A DNA stretch of 22,507 bases, taken from an uncultured Faecalibacterium sp. GTDB lineage: Bacteria; Bacillota; Clostridia; Oscillospirales; Ruminococcaceae. The position numbers and the translations under genes are program-made. Every line of letters begins with the position of its first letter. Position 1 is the first letter of the stretch. The notes below the pieces were generated by a model. The model ran no database searches, was not told the DNA's origin, and saw only the letters and a program-made list of their open reading frames with translations. Below are positions 4,117 through 12,267 of the stretch, one piece after another. Location of the stretch: assembly GCA_934533135.1 (NCBI GenBank), contig CAKTBG010000033.1:1-22507 (forward strand), written 5' to 3'.

Positions 4117-7098
4117 GTGGCGTGGCAGGGGAAGGATGATGCCGTTTCAGGCGATGTGGTAATTCCTGAAACGGTAAAAGACGAAGAGGGTACAGAGTAT
4201 ACCGTTACCAGCATTGGAACGAAGGCGTTTTATAAGTGTTCCGAGCTGACAAGTGTTGAGATTCCATCCAGCGTCACCAGCATTGGGGATAGTGCGTTTT
4301 ACGATTGTTATTGGCTGACGAGTGTTGAGATTCCATCCGGCGTCATCAGCATCGGCAGCGGTGCTTTTAGTATGTGTGATCGGCTGACAGACGTAACATT
4401 TGAAGCGAACAGCCAGCTTACCAGCATTGGAAATTTTGCGTTTAATCATAGTGTAAGGCTGAAAGAACTTGTGATCCCAGAGGGCGTTCAAACGATCGGA
4501 GATTATGTGTTTCAGGAGTGCGGTGACTTGCAGACGGTAACGATCCCTGCCAGTGTGAAGAGTGTCGGAAGCGATATTTTTGATTTGAATTTGTATAAAA
4601 CAGCCAAAACAATCATATACGGCGGCACAGAGGCGGAGTGGAAGAAATTGGGGGTGAATTTGCCGGAAGGCTCGACGGTTTATTACACGAGTCGCACTGT
4701 CCAATTTGACCCAAACGGCCACGGCACAGCACCGGAAAACGTCTATGTGAAAAACGGTGAAACGATTCCGGCAAACAAAAAGCCCACAGACCCGACCGAA
4801 ACCGGCTACACCTTCAAGGGCTGGTACTACACGGAGAACGGCGTTGAAAAGAAGTTTGAGTTTGGTGAGAATGGTACACCTGTCACCAGCAGCATGACGC
4901 TGACGGCCAAGTGGGAGATCAACCGTTACACCGTGACCTTTAACGCCAACAACGGCTCTGGAGAACCCATAAAAGAGACTGTACCATACGGAGAGAAAGT
5001 GACCGCTCCAAACGACCCGATAAAAGAGGGCTACATTTTTGGCGGCTGGTACGAAAACCAAAATGGAACCGGAGAAAAGTTTGATTCCAATCGTTCTGTG
5101 ACAGAGACAAAGGTGTACTACGCCCATTGGGAAGAGAAGGGTACCTTGAACGCAGGCGATTTTACCTTTACGCCGCCGGAGATTCTGGAATACAACGGAG
5201 AGGTAAAAGCGGCAAAAGTTGTAGCGAAGAAAAACGGCATCGGCGAAATTCGGATCAAATACTATAATAATGGCAATGGCGACGTGCATCCCATTGATCC
5301 GGGTACTTACACCGTAAAGATCGATGTGAAAGAAGGAGACGAATACAAAGAAGCAGGTGGATTAACAGACGAAGGGTGGAAGTTTACCATCACGAAGGGT
5401 ACGCCGCAAGCGTCGATGTTTGACTTCACTGTACCGTCTGACCTGACCTACGACGGCCAGCCGAAGGAAGCGGTGGTCACGGCAAGATCGGGGTATGCAG
5501 ATCGAGTTGGCCATGTGACCGTCAAGTACTACAAAGAGGATGATACGGTCGGCACGACTGAGGGTCCGACGGAGCCGGGTACTTACGCTGTAAAAATCGA
5601 CGTGGACGATGCCGGCACGCTGTATGGGGAAGCGACTGACCTGACCGCAGACGATTGGTCGTTTACCATCACCAAAGCCACCCTGACCCCCGCCGACCTC
5701 CGGCTGAACCGCAAGGCGCAGAAGATGGAGACGGCAGAGGGCATCGAGGGCGCAGGTGAGATCGTGACCCGGTGGTACGCCGTCGAGAACGGTCAGCCCA
5801 CCGGTGAGCCGATGGCGACGCTGGATGGAGCCAAGGCCGGGCTGTATCAGGCCGAAGCGGTGGTTGCCGAGGGCGGCCGCTACAAGGCTGCGGCTCTGAC
5901 CGATCCCGGCTGGCAGATCTTCGTTGCGGCTACGATGGAACCCAGCAAGCCCATCTTCTACGACATCACCGTTAAAAATGGCACGACCAATGTGGCCTCG
6001 GCCAAGAAGGGCGACCTCATCAAGCTGTTTGCAAACGAAGCCCCCGAGGGCGAGGAATTTGATTGCTGGAAGGTGAACGGCGCAAAGATCGAGGGCGACA
6101 GCTTCGAGATGCCCGCCGAAAACGTGACCGCCGAGGCCGTCTACAAGGCCAAGACCTACACCGTCGTCTTTGTCACCGCCCACGACAACACCCCGAACTC
6201 CCTGACCGTGAAGCACGGCGAGACCATCTCGGGCGACCGCGTCCTGAAAGCCGACGGCTACGAGTTCGGCGGCTGGTACAACGGCACGGAGAAGTTCGTG
6301 TTCGGCGAGAACGGCACCAAGGTGACGGGCAACCTGACCCTGACCGCCCGGTGGACGGAGGCCAAGAAGCCCGACCCGACGCCGGAACCCAAACCGGAAC
6401 CCAAACCGGAGCCGAAGCCAGAGCCTAAGCCGGAACCGAAACCCGATCCGGAACCGGTGGTCTATGAGATCGTTGTGGACAACGGCACGGCCTATCTGGA
6501 CGACGGCGCAACGGCCATCCACACCGCCGAAGAGGGGCAGACCGTGACCCTCAAGGTCAACCCCGAAGCCCTGACCGAAGGCTTTGCATTTGATGCGTGG
6601 GAGGTCGTATCCGGCGACGTGAAGCTGGCCGACGCGACCGCCTCCGAAACAAGTTTTGAAATGCCCGCTTCCGACGTGGAGCTGAAAGCGACGGTGAAAC
6701 CCATCGAACCGGAGGCAGAACCGCTGACCGGCCTCGAGCAAGCCGCCCTCCTCACCACCGGAACCGTGGTGGCCGGTGCAGGCGTCGCTGCGGTGGGCTT
6801 TGCAGCCTACGGCATCGGCGTGGAGCTGTATGCACAGGCTCTGCTCCCGGCGGGAGCCGCCCTGCCGACCAACTGCGGCGAGCTGGCGGTTCTGGTCTGG
6901 AACATGGCCGGGAAACCCCAGCCCGCGCTGCCCGCAGAGGGTCTGACCGACGCGCAGACCGCCCTGCTCTGGGCGGCTGAGAGCGACCTGCTGCCCGCAC
7001 AGGCAGGCGCAACGCCCGAGGACCCGGAGCATCCGGTGTCTGCCCGGGATGTGGTGCGTGCCCTGCGCAAAGCCCGGAGCCTTGCGCCCAAAGGTTAA
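4117..7098 (+). CDS. Body of a BspA/InlB-repeat surface protein (adhesin-like)
   Basis: The frame is open from 4018; the GTG at 4117 is merely the first possible start and has no ribosome site, so the real N-terminus is probably the signal peptide at 3917. Domains, numbered from 4117: BspA-type leucine-rich repeats with the IPSSVTSIGDSAF pattern (1-190); two InlB-type repeats ending GWYYTENG and GGWYENQNG (about 194-342); two tandem beta domains with YDGQPKEAVV and a degenerate third (344-600); two further InlB-like modules (620-760); a KPEP linker (about 767-790); another InlB-like module; one membrane segment (about 880-910); and an 80-residue tail recalling an S-layer-homology domain (ELAVLVWNMAGKP). 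It is likely exported and displayed, with a role in adhesion inferred. Confidence 0.8.
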   Translation: MAWQGKDDAVSGDVVIPETVKDEEGTEYTVTSIGTKAFYKCSELTSVEIPSSVTSIGDSAFYDCYWLTSVEIPSGVISIGSGAFSMCDRLTDVTFEANSQLTSIGNFAFNHSVRLKELVIPEGVQTIGDYVFQECGDLQTVTIPASVKSVGSDIFDLNLYKTAKTIIYGGTEAEWKKLGVNLPEGSTVYYTSRTVQFDPNGHGTAPENVYVKNGETIPANKKPTDPTETGYTFKGWYYTENGVEKKFEFGENGTPVTSSMTLTAKWEINRYTVTFNANNGSGEPIKETVPYGEKVTAPNDPIKEGYIFGGWYENQNGTGEKFDSNRSVTETKVYYAHWEEKGTLNAGDFTFTPPEILEYNGEVKAAKVVAKKNGIGEIRIKYYNNGNGDVHPIDPGTYTVKIDVKEGDEYKEAGGLTDEGWKFTITKGTPQASMFDFTVPSDLTYDGQPKEAVVTARSGYADRVGHVTVKYYKEDDTVGTTEGPTEPGTYAVKIDVDDAGTLYGEATDLTADDWSFTITKATLTPADLRLNRKAQKMETAEGIEGAGEIVTRWYAVENGQPTGEPMATLDGAKAGLYQAEAVVAEGGRYKAAALTDPGWQIFVAATMEPSKPIFYDITVKNGTTNVASAKKGDLIKLFANEAPEGEEFDCWKVNGAKIEGDSFEMPAENVTAEAVYKAKTYTVVFVTAHDNTPNSLTVKHGETISGDRVLKADGYEFGGWYNGTEKFVFGENGTKVTGNLTLTARWTEAKKPDPTPEPKPEPKPEPKPEPKPEPKPDPEPVVYEIVVDNGTAYLDDGATAIHTAEEGQTVTLKVNPEALTEGFAFDAWEVVSGDVKLADATASETSFEMPASDVELKATVKPIEPEAEPLTGLEQAALLTTGTVVAGAGVAAVGFAAYGIGVELYAQALLPAGAALPTNCGELAVLVWNMAGKPQPALPAEGLTDAQTALLWAAESDLLPAQAGATPEDPEHPVSARDVVRALRKARSLAPKG
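6386..6457 (+). repeat. KPEP-encoding tandem repeat
   Basis: Imperfect copies of a 12-base unit encoding P-E-P-K form a proline-rich, extended linker in the surface protein, likely spacing the repeat domains from the cell-proximal part. Confidence 0.8.
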
Positions 7099-7110
7099 AA
7101 CAGACAATTG

Positions 7111-7293
7111 AAAAAGAGGCTGTTGCGTTAAGCAGTCAACCTCTCAGTCGGGCTAACGCCCGCCAGCTCCCCTAGTAGGGGAGCCTTTGGCAGAAAGGAT
7201 AAGTTTTCCTCTTTGCCAAGGCCTCTCCTCCGTAGGAGAGGTGGCATCGCGCAGCGATGACGGAGAGGTTGATACTTGCAACAGCCCCTTTTT
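7111..7293. repeat. Hairpin repeat element 1 between convergent genes
   Basis: Nested inverted repeats are seen: GGCTGTTGC (7118-7126) with GCAACAGCC (7278-7286), flanked by A5 and T5, and AACCTCTC (7138-7145) with GAGAGGTT (7263-7270). Inside are smaller hairpins such as CTCCCC-TAGTA-GGGGAG. The right end GGTGGCATCGCGCAGCGATG plus ACGGAGAGG recurs in element 2 at 14245-14345. It resembles a short non-autonomous MITE/REP-type repeat. Placed between the convergent surface-protein gene and coaBC, it could also end transcription from both sides. Confidence 0.75.
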
Positions 7294-7303
7294 GTGTGAT
7301 CCG

Positions 7304-8494
7304 TTATCTTCTCCTCAGGATCTCATCGAGGATGGCGTCGGCAACGTCCGCTTTGCTCATGAGCGGCAGCTCCCGGATGCCGTCGGGGGTGATGAAGGTG
7401 ACGACGTTGGTGTCCACGCCGAAGCCCGCGCCCGAGACTTTCAGGTTGTTGGCTACCACCATGTCGAGGTTTTTCTTCTCCAGCTTGGCGGAGGAGTTGG
7501 CCAGCATATCCCGGGTCTCCATCGAGAAGCCGCAGAGGAACTGCCTGGTCTTTTGGGGGCCGATGGTGCCGAGGATGTCGGCGGTGCGCTCCAGCGGGAT
7601 GCTCATGTCGCCGTCCTTTTTCTTGATCTTGTCGTCGGCGACGGCGGCCGGGCGGTAATCGGCGACGGCGGCGGCCATCACCAGCACATCCATTTCGGCA
7701 AACCGGCCGGTGACGGCCTCGTACATCTCCTGCGCGGTGGTGATGGGAACATCCTCGGTGAATTTGACCGGCGGCAGCGCAGTCGGCCCGTGGATGAGCG
7801 TCACTTCCGCCCCCCGCATGGCGGCGGCGCGGGCGACGGCGTAGCCCATCTTGCCGGTGGAGTGGTTGGTCAGGTACCGCACCGGATCCAGCGGCTCCTG
7901 CGTCGGCCCGGCGGTGACGGCGATCTTCAGCCCGGCAAGGTCTTTCGGGCGGGCGATGGTGTGCAGGATGTACTCCAGCAGCACATCCTCCTTCGGCAGG
8001 CGGCCGCTGCCCACATCGTTGCAGGCCAGCAGGCCGCTTTCGGACGGGATCACCGTGAAGCCGTAGTGCTCCAGCGTGCGCAGATTGTCCTGCGTGATGG
8101 GGTTTTCCAGCATTCCGGTGTTCATGGCGGGCGACACCAGCTTGGGGCACTTGGCCGCCAGCAGCACGGTGGTCAGCATATCGTCGGCGATGCCGTGCGC
8201 CATCTTTGCGATGACGTTGGCGGTGGCCGGTGCCACAAGGATCACGTCGGCCTTTTTTGCCAGCGAAATGTGGGTGACCTCAAACTTGAAATCCCGGTCA
8301 AAGGTGTCCACCATGCACTTGTGGCCGGTCAGCGTCTCAAACGTGAGCGGCGTGATGAACTGGGTGGCGTTCTGGGTCATAATGACCTCCACATCGGCTC
8401 CCAGCTTTTTCAGCGCACTGGCAACGTTGGCCATTTTATAGGCGGCAATGCCGCCGCTGACGCCCAAAAGGACGCATTTCCCCTTCAGATCCAT
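7304..8494 (-). CDS. coaBC: Bifunctional CoaBC: phosphopantothenate-cysteine ligase / phosphopantothenoylcysteine decarboxylase
   Basis: CoaBC carries out two cytoplasmic steps of coenzyme A synthesis: joining cysteine to 4'-phosphopantothenate, then decarboxylation on FMN. The N-terminal CoaC domain (about 1-180) has GVSGGIAAYK at 11-20, catalytic His75 in VTHIS, the PAMN motif at 122-125, and Cys158 in LLACNDVGSGR. The CoaB domain (about 187-396) opens with AVTAGPTQEPLDPVRYLTN. The length of 396 is normal. The start at 8494 is chosen because MDLKGK is the usual beginning and AGGAGG lies eight bases before it; the frame stays open further upstream to 8629 but would cross the promoter. It is divergent from coaX. 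Confidence 0.95.
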   Translation of the reverse strand: MDLKGKCVLLGVSGGIAAYKMANVASALKKLGADVEVIMTQNATQFITPLTFETLTGHKCMVDTFDRDFKFEVTHISLAKKADVILVAPATANVIAKMAHGIADDMLTTVLLAAKCPKLVSPAMNTGMLENPITQDNLRTLEHYGFTVIPSESGLLACNDVGSGRLPKEDVLLEYILHTIARPKDLAGLKIAVTAGPTQEPLDPVRYLTNHSTGKMGYAVARAAAMRGAEVTLIHGPTALPPVKFTEDVPITTAQEMYEAVTGRFAEMDVLVMAAAVADYRPAAVADDKIKKKDGDMSIPLERTADILGTIGPQKTRQFLCGFSMETRDMLANSSAKLEKKNLDMVVANNLKVSGAGFGVDTNVVTFITPDGIRELPLMSKADVADAILDEILRRR

Positions 8495-8541
8495 CCTAAA
8501 AACCTCCTGCGCCTCTCCCAAAAGAGGCAGATGATGCTTTA

Positions 8542-8570
8542 AGTATAATCCAAAACCGCCGCCAGCACAA
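8542..8570 (-). promoter_or_regulatory. Promoter of coaBC
   Basis: On the - strand: TTGTGC (8570-8565), 17-base spacer, TATACT (8547-8542). This leaves a leader of about 40 bases before the ATG at 8494. Confidence 0.6.
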
Positions 8571-8622
8571 CAAAATTTTTCTCCGGGCTTGTATCTTGGC
8601 CGGAAATGCGGTAAAATACAGC

Positions 8623-8651
8623 TTGACAAAATTGCGATAAGCCCACAGAAT
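8623..8651 (+). promoter_or_regulatory. Promoter of coaX
   Basis: TTGACA (8623-8628), 17-base spacer, CAGAAT (8646-8651). It implies a start of transcription near 8658, so the in-frame ATG at 8650 would lie outside the mRNA. Confidence 0.55.
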
Positions 8652-8676
8652 GGAGGGCCGAAAGGTTTCCGGAAAT

Positions 8677-9561
8677 ATGATTTTAGCCATTGATATAGGC
8701 AACACCACCGTCGCCCTCGGGGGCATCAAGGACGGACGTGTATGCTTTGTGGCCCACATGGATACGGTGCGCTCCCGCACGGCGGCGGAGTACCGCGCCG
8801 AGATGGAGCGGGTGTTCTCCCACCGCCGCCACCCGGAGCGGCCGATCCGGTTTGAGGGGGCGGTGCTGACCAGCGTTGTGCCCCAGATCACCGGGGCACT
8901 GGCCGAGTGCGCCCGTTATTACACCGGCAAAAAGCCGGTCATCGTTTCGCCCGAGATCCGCACCGGGCTGACCATGGGCGTGCCCGACCCCCATGCGGTC
9001 GGCAAGGATCGGCTGGTGGATGCGGCGTATGCGGCCGCAAATTTCCCGCTGCCGGTCATCACCGTGGATCTTGGCACCGCCACGACCTTTAATGTGGTGG
9101 ATGCGGATCGGGTGTTCCGGGGCGGCGTGATCTGCCCGGGGCTCTCGACGGGGCTGCGGGCACTGGGCGACCGCTGCGCCCAGCTGCCGCAGGTGCATCT
9201 GGCCTCCCCCAAATCCGCCATCGGCGTGAACACCGAGAGCTGTATGCTCTCCGGCTCGGTGCTGGGCACCGCCGTTCTGCTGGACGGCATGACCCAGCGG
9301 ATCGAGGAAGAGCTGGGCTGCCCGGCGACGCTGGTGGTCACCGGAGGGCTGGCCAAGTATGTGACCCCCCTCTGCCGCCATCCGCTGGTCTACGACCCGG
9401 AGCTGCTGATGAAGGGGCTGGGCCTGCTGTATCAGCTCAACGCGCCGACGCAGCACCGCACCGCCGGAAGCGGCGGGAAAAAGCGGAACCCCAATTTCCG
9501 CCGCGGCCATCGCCCGCACCCGCAGCAGCGGGAACGCCGCGAAGAAGCAAAGGCGGGCTGA
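8677..9561 (+). CDS. coaX: Type III pantothenate kinase
   Basis: CoaX phosphorylates pantothenate with ATP, the first step of coenzyme A synthesis. It belongs to the ASKHA kinase fold: the phosphate loop is DIGNT (6-10), followed by the GKDRLVDA motif and VDLGTATTFN with the second phosphate-binding segment. The ATG at 8677 gives the conserved MILAIDIGNT start and agrees with the promoter; the ATG at 8650 is a less likely alternative. At 294 residues it is longer than the usual 255-260 because of a basic, low-complexity tail of about 35 residues rich in R, H, Q and G. It is divergent from coaBC, so pantothenate activation and the next steps are encoded side by side. Confidence 0.93.
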   Translation: MILAIDIGNTTVALGGIKDGRVCFVAHMDTVRSRTAAEYRAEMERVFSHRRHPERPIRFEGAVLTSVVPQITGALAECARYYTGKKPVIVSPEIRTGLTMGVPDPHAVGKDRLVDAAYAAANFPLPVITVDLGTATTFNVVDADRVFRGGVICPGLSTGLRALGDRCAQLPQVHLASPKSAIGVNTESCMLSGSVLGTAVLLDGMTQRIEEELGCPATLVVTGGLAKYVTPLCRHPLVYDPELLMKGLGLLYQLNAPTQHRTAGSGGKKRNPNFRRGHRPHPQQRERREEAKAG

Positions 9562-9586
9562 GGTGTTTAGGAGTATGGAGAAGAGA

Positions 9587-10570
9587 ATGAGACTTGGGAT
9601 TCTGGGCACCGGCAAGATCGTGCAGGAGTTTCTGCCGTGGCTGGCCGGGCCGGATGCGCCCTTTACGGTGCAGGGGCTGTGCAGCACCGAGCGGAGTGCG
9701 CCGCTGGCGGAAGAGCTCTGCACCCGGTACCACATCCCGCAGCACACCACCAACTACCTCGAGCTGCTGCAGTGGGTGGATGTGGTCTATCTGGCGGTTC
9801 CCAACCTGCAGCACACCCGGTACGCCCGGGTCGCGCTGGAAGCCGGCCGCCATGTCATCGTCGAAAAGCCGATGGCACCCTCTGCCGCCGAGACCGAGGC
9901 GTTGGTGGCTCTGGCGCGGCACAAGAAGGTGTTTCTGTTTGAGGCGATGACCACCCTGTACCTCGAAAATTACAACAAGATCCGGGAGCTTCTGCCCAAG
10001 ATCGGCACCGTCAAGCTGGTGCAGTGCAATTTCAGCCAGTATTCCAGCCGGTACGACGCCTTCTGCGCGGGCGAGAAGCCGCCGGTGTTCGACCCGGCCT
10101 GCGCCGGCGGTGCGCTGATGGATCTGAACGTCTACAACATCAGCTACATCGTGGGGCTGTTCGGCGAGCCGAATCAGGTCAAGTACACCGCCAACCTCGA
10201 GCGGGGCATCGACACCAGCGGCATCCTGACCATGGATTACACCGGCTTCAAGGCGGTCAGCATCGCAGCCAAGGACTGCGCGGCACCGGCCCGGTATGTC
10301 ATTCAGGGCACCAAGGGCTATCTGCTGCAGAAATCCACGGCGAACTTCTGCGGCGGCCTGACCTTCCACCCCAACGAGGGCAGGGAAGAGCATTTCAACC
10401 TCAACGGCGGCCGCCCCCGGCAGGCGGCAGAGTTTGAGACCATCGCCCGCGCCATCGAGGGCGGCGATCAGGAGCTGTGCGGCCGGATGCAGGATACCAG
10501 CGTGGCGGTCAGCCGCGTCCTGACCGTGGCACGCCGCTCGGCCGGGATCCGCTTCCCGTGCGATAAGTGA
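9587..10570 (+). CDS. Gfo/Idh/MocA-family NAD(P)-dependent oxidoreductase
   Basis: The N-terminal Rossmann fold begins RLGILGTGKI, and the EKPMAPSAAE segment carries the family's conserved EKP lysine. The C-terminal half has GGALMDLNVYN, typical of the dehydrogenase/trans-dihydrodiol branch. Such enzymes oxidise or reduce sugars, inositols and related compounds; the substrate cannot be told. Starts at 9563 (GTG), 9575 and 9587 are in frame; 9587 is preferred since GGAG lies six bases before it and the product begins at the fold. It follows coaX by about 25 bases, so it may share its transcript, though no link with coenzyme A metabolism is known. Confidence 0.85.
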   Translation: MRLGILGTGKIVQEFLPWLAGPDAPFTVQGLCSTERSAPLAEELCTRYHIPQHTTNYLELLQWVDVVYLAVPNLQHTRYARVALEAGRHVIVEKPMAPSAAETEALVALARHKKVFLFEAMTTLYLENYNKIRELLPKIGTVKLVQCNFSQYSSRYDAFCAGEKPPVFDPACAGGALMDLNVYNISYIVGLFGEPNQVKYTANLERGIDTSGILTMDYTGFKAVSIAAKDCAAPARYVIQGTKGYLLQKSTANFCGGLTFHPNEGREEHFNLNGGRPRQAAEFETIARAIEGGDQELCGRMQDTSVAVSRVLTVARRSAGIRFPCDK

Positions 10571-10643
10571 GCATTTTTCCTTTGGAACGTTCCCTGACAA
10601 AACGCATTCCAGAGTAGTATCGACCTTAAAACAACGAAAAACA

Positions 10644-10668
10644 CCCGCACTTTGCGGGCAGGTTTGCG
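10644..10668 (+). terminator. Weak hairpin in the leader of the ECF transporter gene
   Basis: CCCGC (10644-10648) pairs with GCGGG (10654-10658). The following bases CAGGTTTG are only partly T-rich. It may be a weak terminator of the oxidoreductase gene or a leader hairpin. I see no known riboswitch form in 10571-10717. Confidence 0.35.
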
Positions 10669-10717
10669 CCGTATCCGACAGTTAAGGGCGGAACGGCAGC
10701 AGGAGGAAAACTGAATT

Positions 10718-11317
10718 ATGAAAAACAACGATCTTCGTACCCTCACGCGTCTGGCACTGTTGGTTGCCATTGAGCTGGTCATGAAGGCCATCGGCCTGGG
10801 CAGTGTGCCTATGGGCCCGCTTTACATGAGCTTTTTGACCCTTCCCATCGCCGTCGGCGCGATCACCATGGGCCCGGCGGCAGGTGCCGTTCTGGGCGGC
10901 GTGTTCGGTGCGGTCAGCTTCTACGACGCCGTCACCGGCGCATCGGCCATGACCGGTGCCCTGTTTCAGGTCAGCCCGGTCAACACCTTCATCCTCTGTG
11001 TGGGAATGCGCGTGCTGATGGGTCTGTGTACCGCTCTGGTCTTCTCCGGCCTGAAAAAGCTGGATCAATCCCGCACTTGGAGCTACATTGTCAGTGCCAT
11101 GTGCGCCCCGGCGTTGAACACCCTGTTCTTCATGGGCTACATCGTGCTGGCCTTCTACGGCTGCGATTACATCCAGAACCTCGTCTCCGTCAAGGGCGCA
11201 GCCAACCCCCTGATGTTCGTCGTCCTGCTGGTCGGCGTGCAGGGCGTGGCCGAGTTCCTCGTCTCCGGCATTCTGGGCGGCATCGTCGCCCGCGCCGTCT
11301 CCAAGTATCTGAAGTAA
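10718..11317 (+). CDS. ECF transporter S component (pantothenate-type likely)
   Basis: A 199-residue hydrophobic protein with about six membrane segments. The stretch PMGPLYMSFLTLPIAVGAIT, followed by MGPAAGAVLGGVFG and SFYD, is typical of the substrate-binding S subunits of energy-coupling-factor vitamin importers. These work with a shared EcfT and EcfA pair encoded elsewhere. The form and the nearness of coaX and coaBC suggest pantothenate (PanT), but folate or another vitamin cannot be excluded. AGGAGG lies 11 bases before the ATG, slightly far. A terminator follows, so it is probably transcribed alone. Confidence 0.85.
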   Translation: MKNNDLRTLTRLALLVAIELVMKAIGLGSVPMGPLYMSFLTLPIAVGAITMGPAAGAVLGGVFGAVSFYDAVTGASAMTGALFQVSPVNTFILCVGMRVLMGLCTALVFSGLKKLDQSRTWSYIVSAMCAPALNTLFFMGYIVLAFYGCDYIQNLVSVKGAANPLMFVVLLVGVQGVAEFLVSGILGGIVARAVSKYLK

Positions 11318-11370
11318 AAACGGTCTGCTCGCGTCAGGGAAGCATCCGTTTTGCATAAAGTGAAAAATGA

Positions 11371-11400
11371 CCTCCTCCGGCTGCCCGGGGGAGGGTTTTG
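11371..11400 (+). terminator. Terminator downstream of the ECF S component
   Basis: CCTCC-T-CCGG (11371-11380) pairs with CCGG-G-GGAGG (11385-11394), then GTTTTG. A second, looser pairing AAAACGG/CCGTTTT lies just after the stop codon (11318-11352). Confidence 0.7.
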
Positions 11401-11422
11401 CGTCTGGGGTATCCCCACGTTG

Positions 11423-11451
11423 CACCGATCGGGCGGCGGGTGCATAGGATG
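11423..11451 (+). promoter_or_regulatory. Possible sigma-K-like promoter before dpaA
   Basis: CACC (11423-11426), 16 bases, CATAGGATG (11443-11451) resembles the mother-cell sigma-K form (AC, 16-17, CATANNNTA). A transcript start near 11459 would fit the ATG at 11476. Short motifs like this arise by chance. Confidence 0.3.
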
Positions 11452-11475
11452 GCGAAACGTCTGGGGGTGCGGGGA

Positions 11476-12267
11476 ATGGAACCGAAACGGATTGCAGTGG
11501 TGGGGTCGGATGCGCGGCAGGCGGCGGCCGGGCGCGCGCTGGCGCGGGCGGGATACCGGGTGGAGGGGGCAGAGCAGATCGCGCTGGCCGATTACATCCT
11601 GCTGCCCTTGCCGCTGGACGAGACCAAAACGCCGCTGGCGGAGCTGCTGCGGGCGGCAAGACCCGGCACGCTGGCTCTGGGCGGAAAGCTCTCGGCGCAG
11701 GCGCAGGCCATCGCGCAGGAGGCCGGGGTGGAGCTGGTGGATTACTTCGCCCGGGAAGAGCTGGCCATCCGGAACGCCATCCCCACCGCCGAGGGCTGCA
11801 TCGGCATCCTGCTGCGGGAGCGGACACGGACGCTCTTCGGGTCGGCGGTGCTGCTGACCGGTTTTGGCCCGGTGGGGCAGGCGTTGGGGATCCGGCTGGC
11901 GGCACTGGGTGCGCAGGTGACGGTGGCGGTGCGGCGTCCGGCACAGCGGGCACAGGCGGAGAGCTTTGGCCTGCGGAGCGTGGAACTGGCCCGGCTGGGT
12001 GCAGTGGCACCGGCCTTTGATACGGTGGTGAACACCATCCCGGCGGTCGTCCTGACGGGATCGGTGCTGGCACAGCTGCGCCCCGGCAGCCTGATCGTGG
12101 ACTTGGCGTCGAGACCCGGCGGCACAGACTTTGACGCAGCGGTGCGGCTGGGGCACAGGACGATCCATGCGCTGAGCCTGCCGGCCGTCTGCGCACCGGA
12201 AACAGCGGGCGAGGCGGTGGCGCAGACGGTTTGCAGCATCTTGAGCGAACGGGAGGGAAGAGGATGA
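11476..12267 (+). CDS. dpaA: Dipicolinate synthase subunit A
   Basis: With DpaB it makes dipicolinic acid, the spore-core calcium chelator, from the lysine-pathway intermediate dihydrodipicolinate. An N-terminal domain holds PKRIAVVGSDARQ, the middle has the family mark EELAIRNAIPTAEG, and a Rossmann loop follows at LLTGFGPVGQALG, with VDLASRPGG near the end. The ATG at 11476 is chosen for a GGGGG stretch nine bases ahead and because the product starts at the conserved domain; 11449 (ATG) and 11398 (TTG) are in frame. At 263 residues it is slightly short but complete. It is coupled to dpaB by an ATGA overlap. Codon third positions are very GC-rich, as in its neighbours. Confidence 0.88.
   Translation: MEPKRIAVVGSDARQAAAGRALARAGYRVEGAEQIALADYILLPLPLDETKTPLAELLRAARPGTLALGGKLSAQAQAIAQEAGVELVDYFAREELAIRNAIPTAEGCIGILLRERTRTLFGSAVLLTGFGPVGQALGIRLAALGAQVTVAVRRPAQRAQAESFGLRSVELARLGAVAPAFDTVVNTIPAVVLTGSVLAQLRPGSLIVDLASRPGGTDFDAAVRLGHRTIHALSLPAVCAPETAGEAVAQTVCSILSEREGRG

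Noticed and set aside
4117..4119. GTG at 4117 as a real start of a cytoplasmic protein
   Set aside because: There is no ribosome site, the frame is open upstream to the G tract, and the product is an extracellular repeat protein needing a signal peptide.
8650..8652. ATG at 8650 as the start of coaX
   Set aside because: It overlaps the predicted -10, lacks a ribosome site and adds residues absent from the family's usual start.
10571..10717. A riboswitch or T-box before the ECF S component
   Set aside because: Only one small CCCGC/GCGGG hairpin is seen; no known aptamer pattern was recognised.
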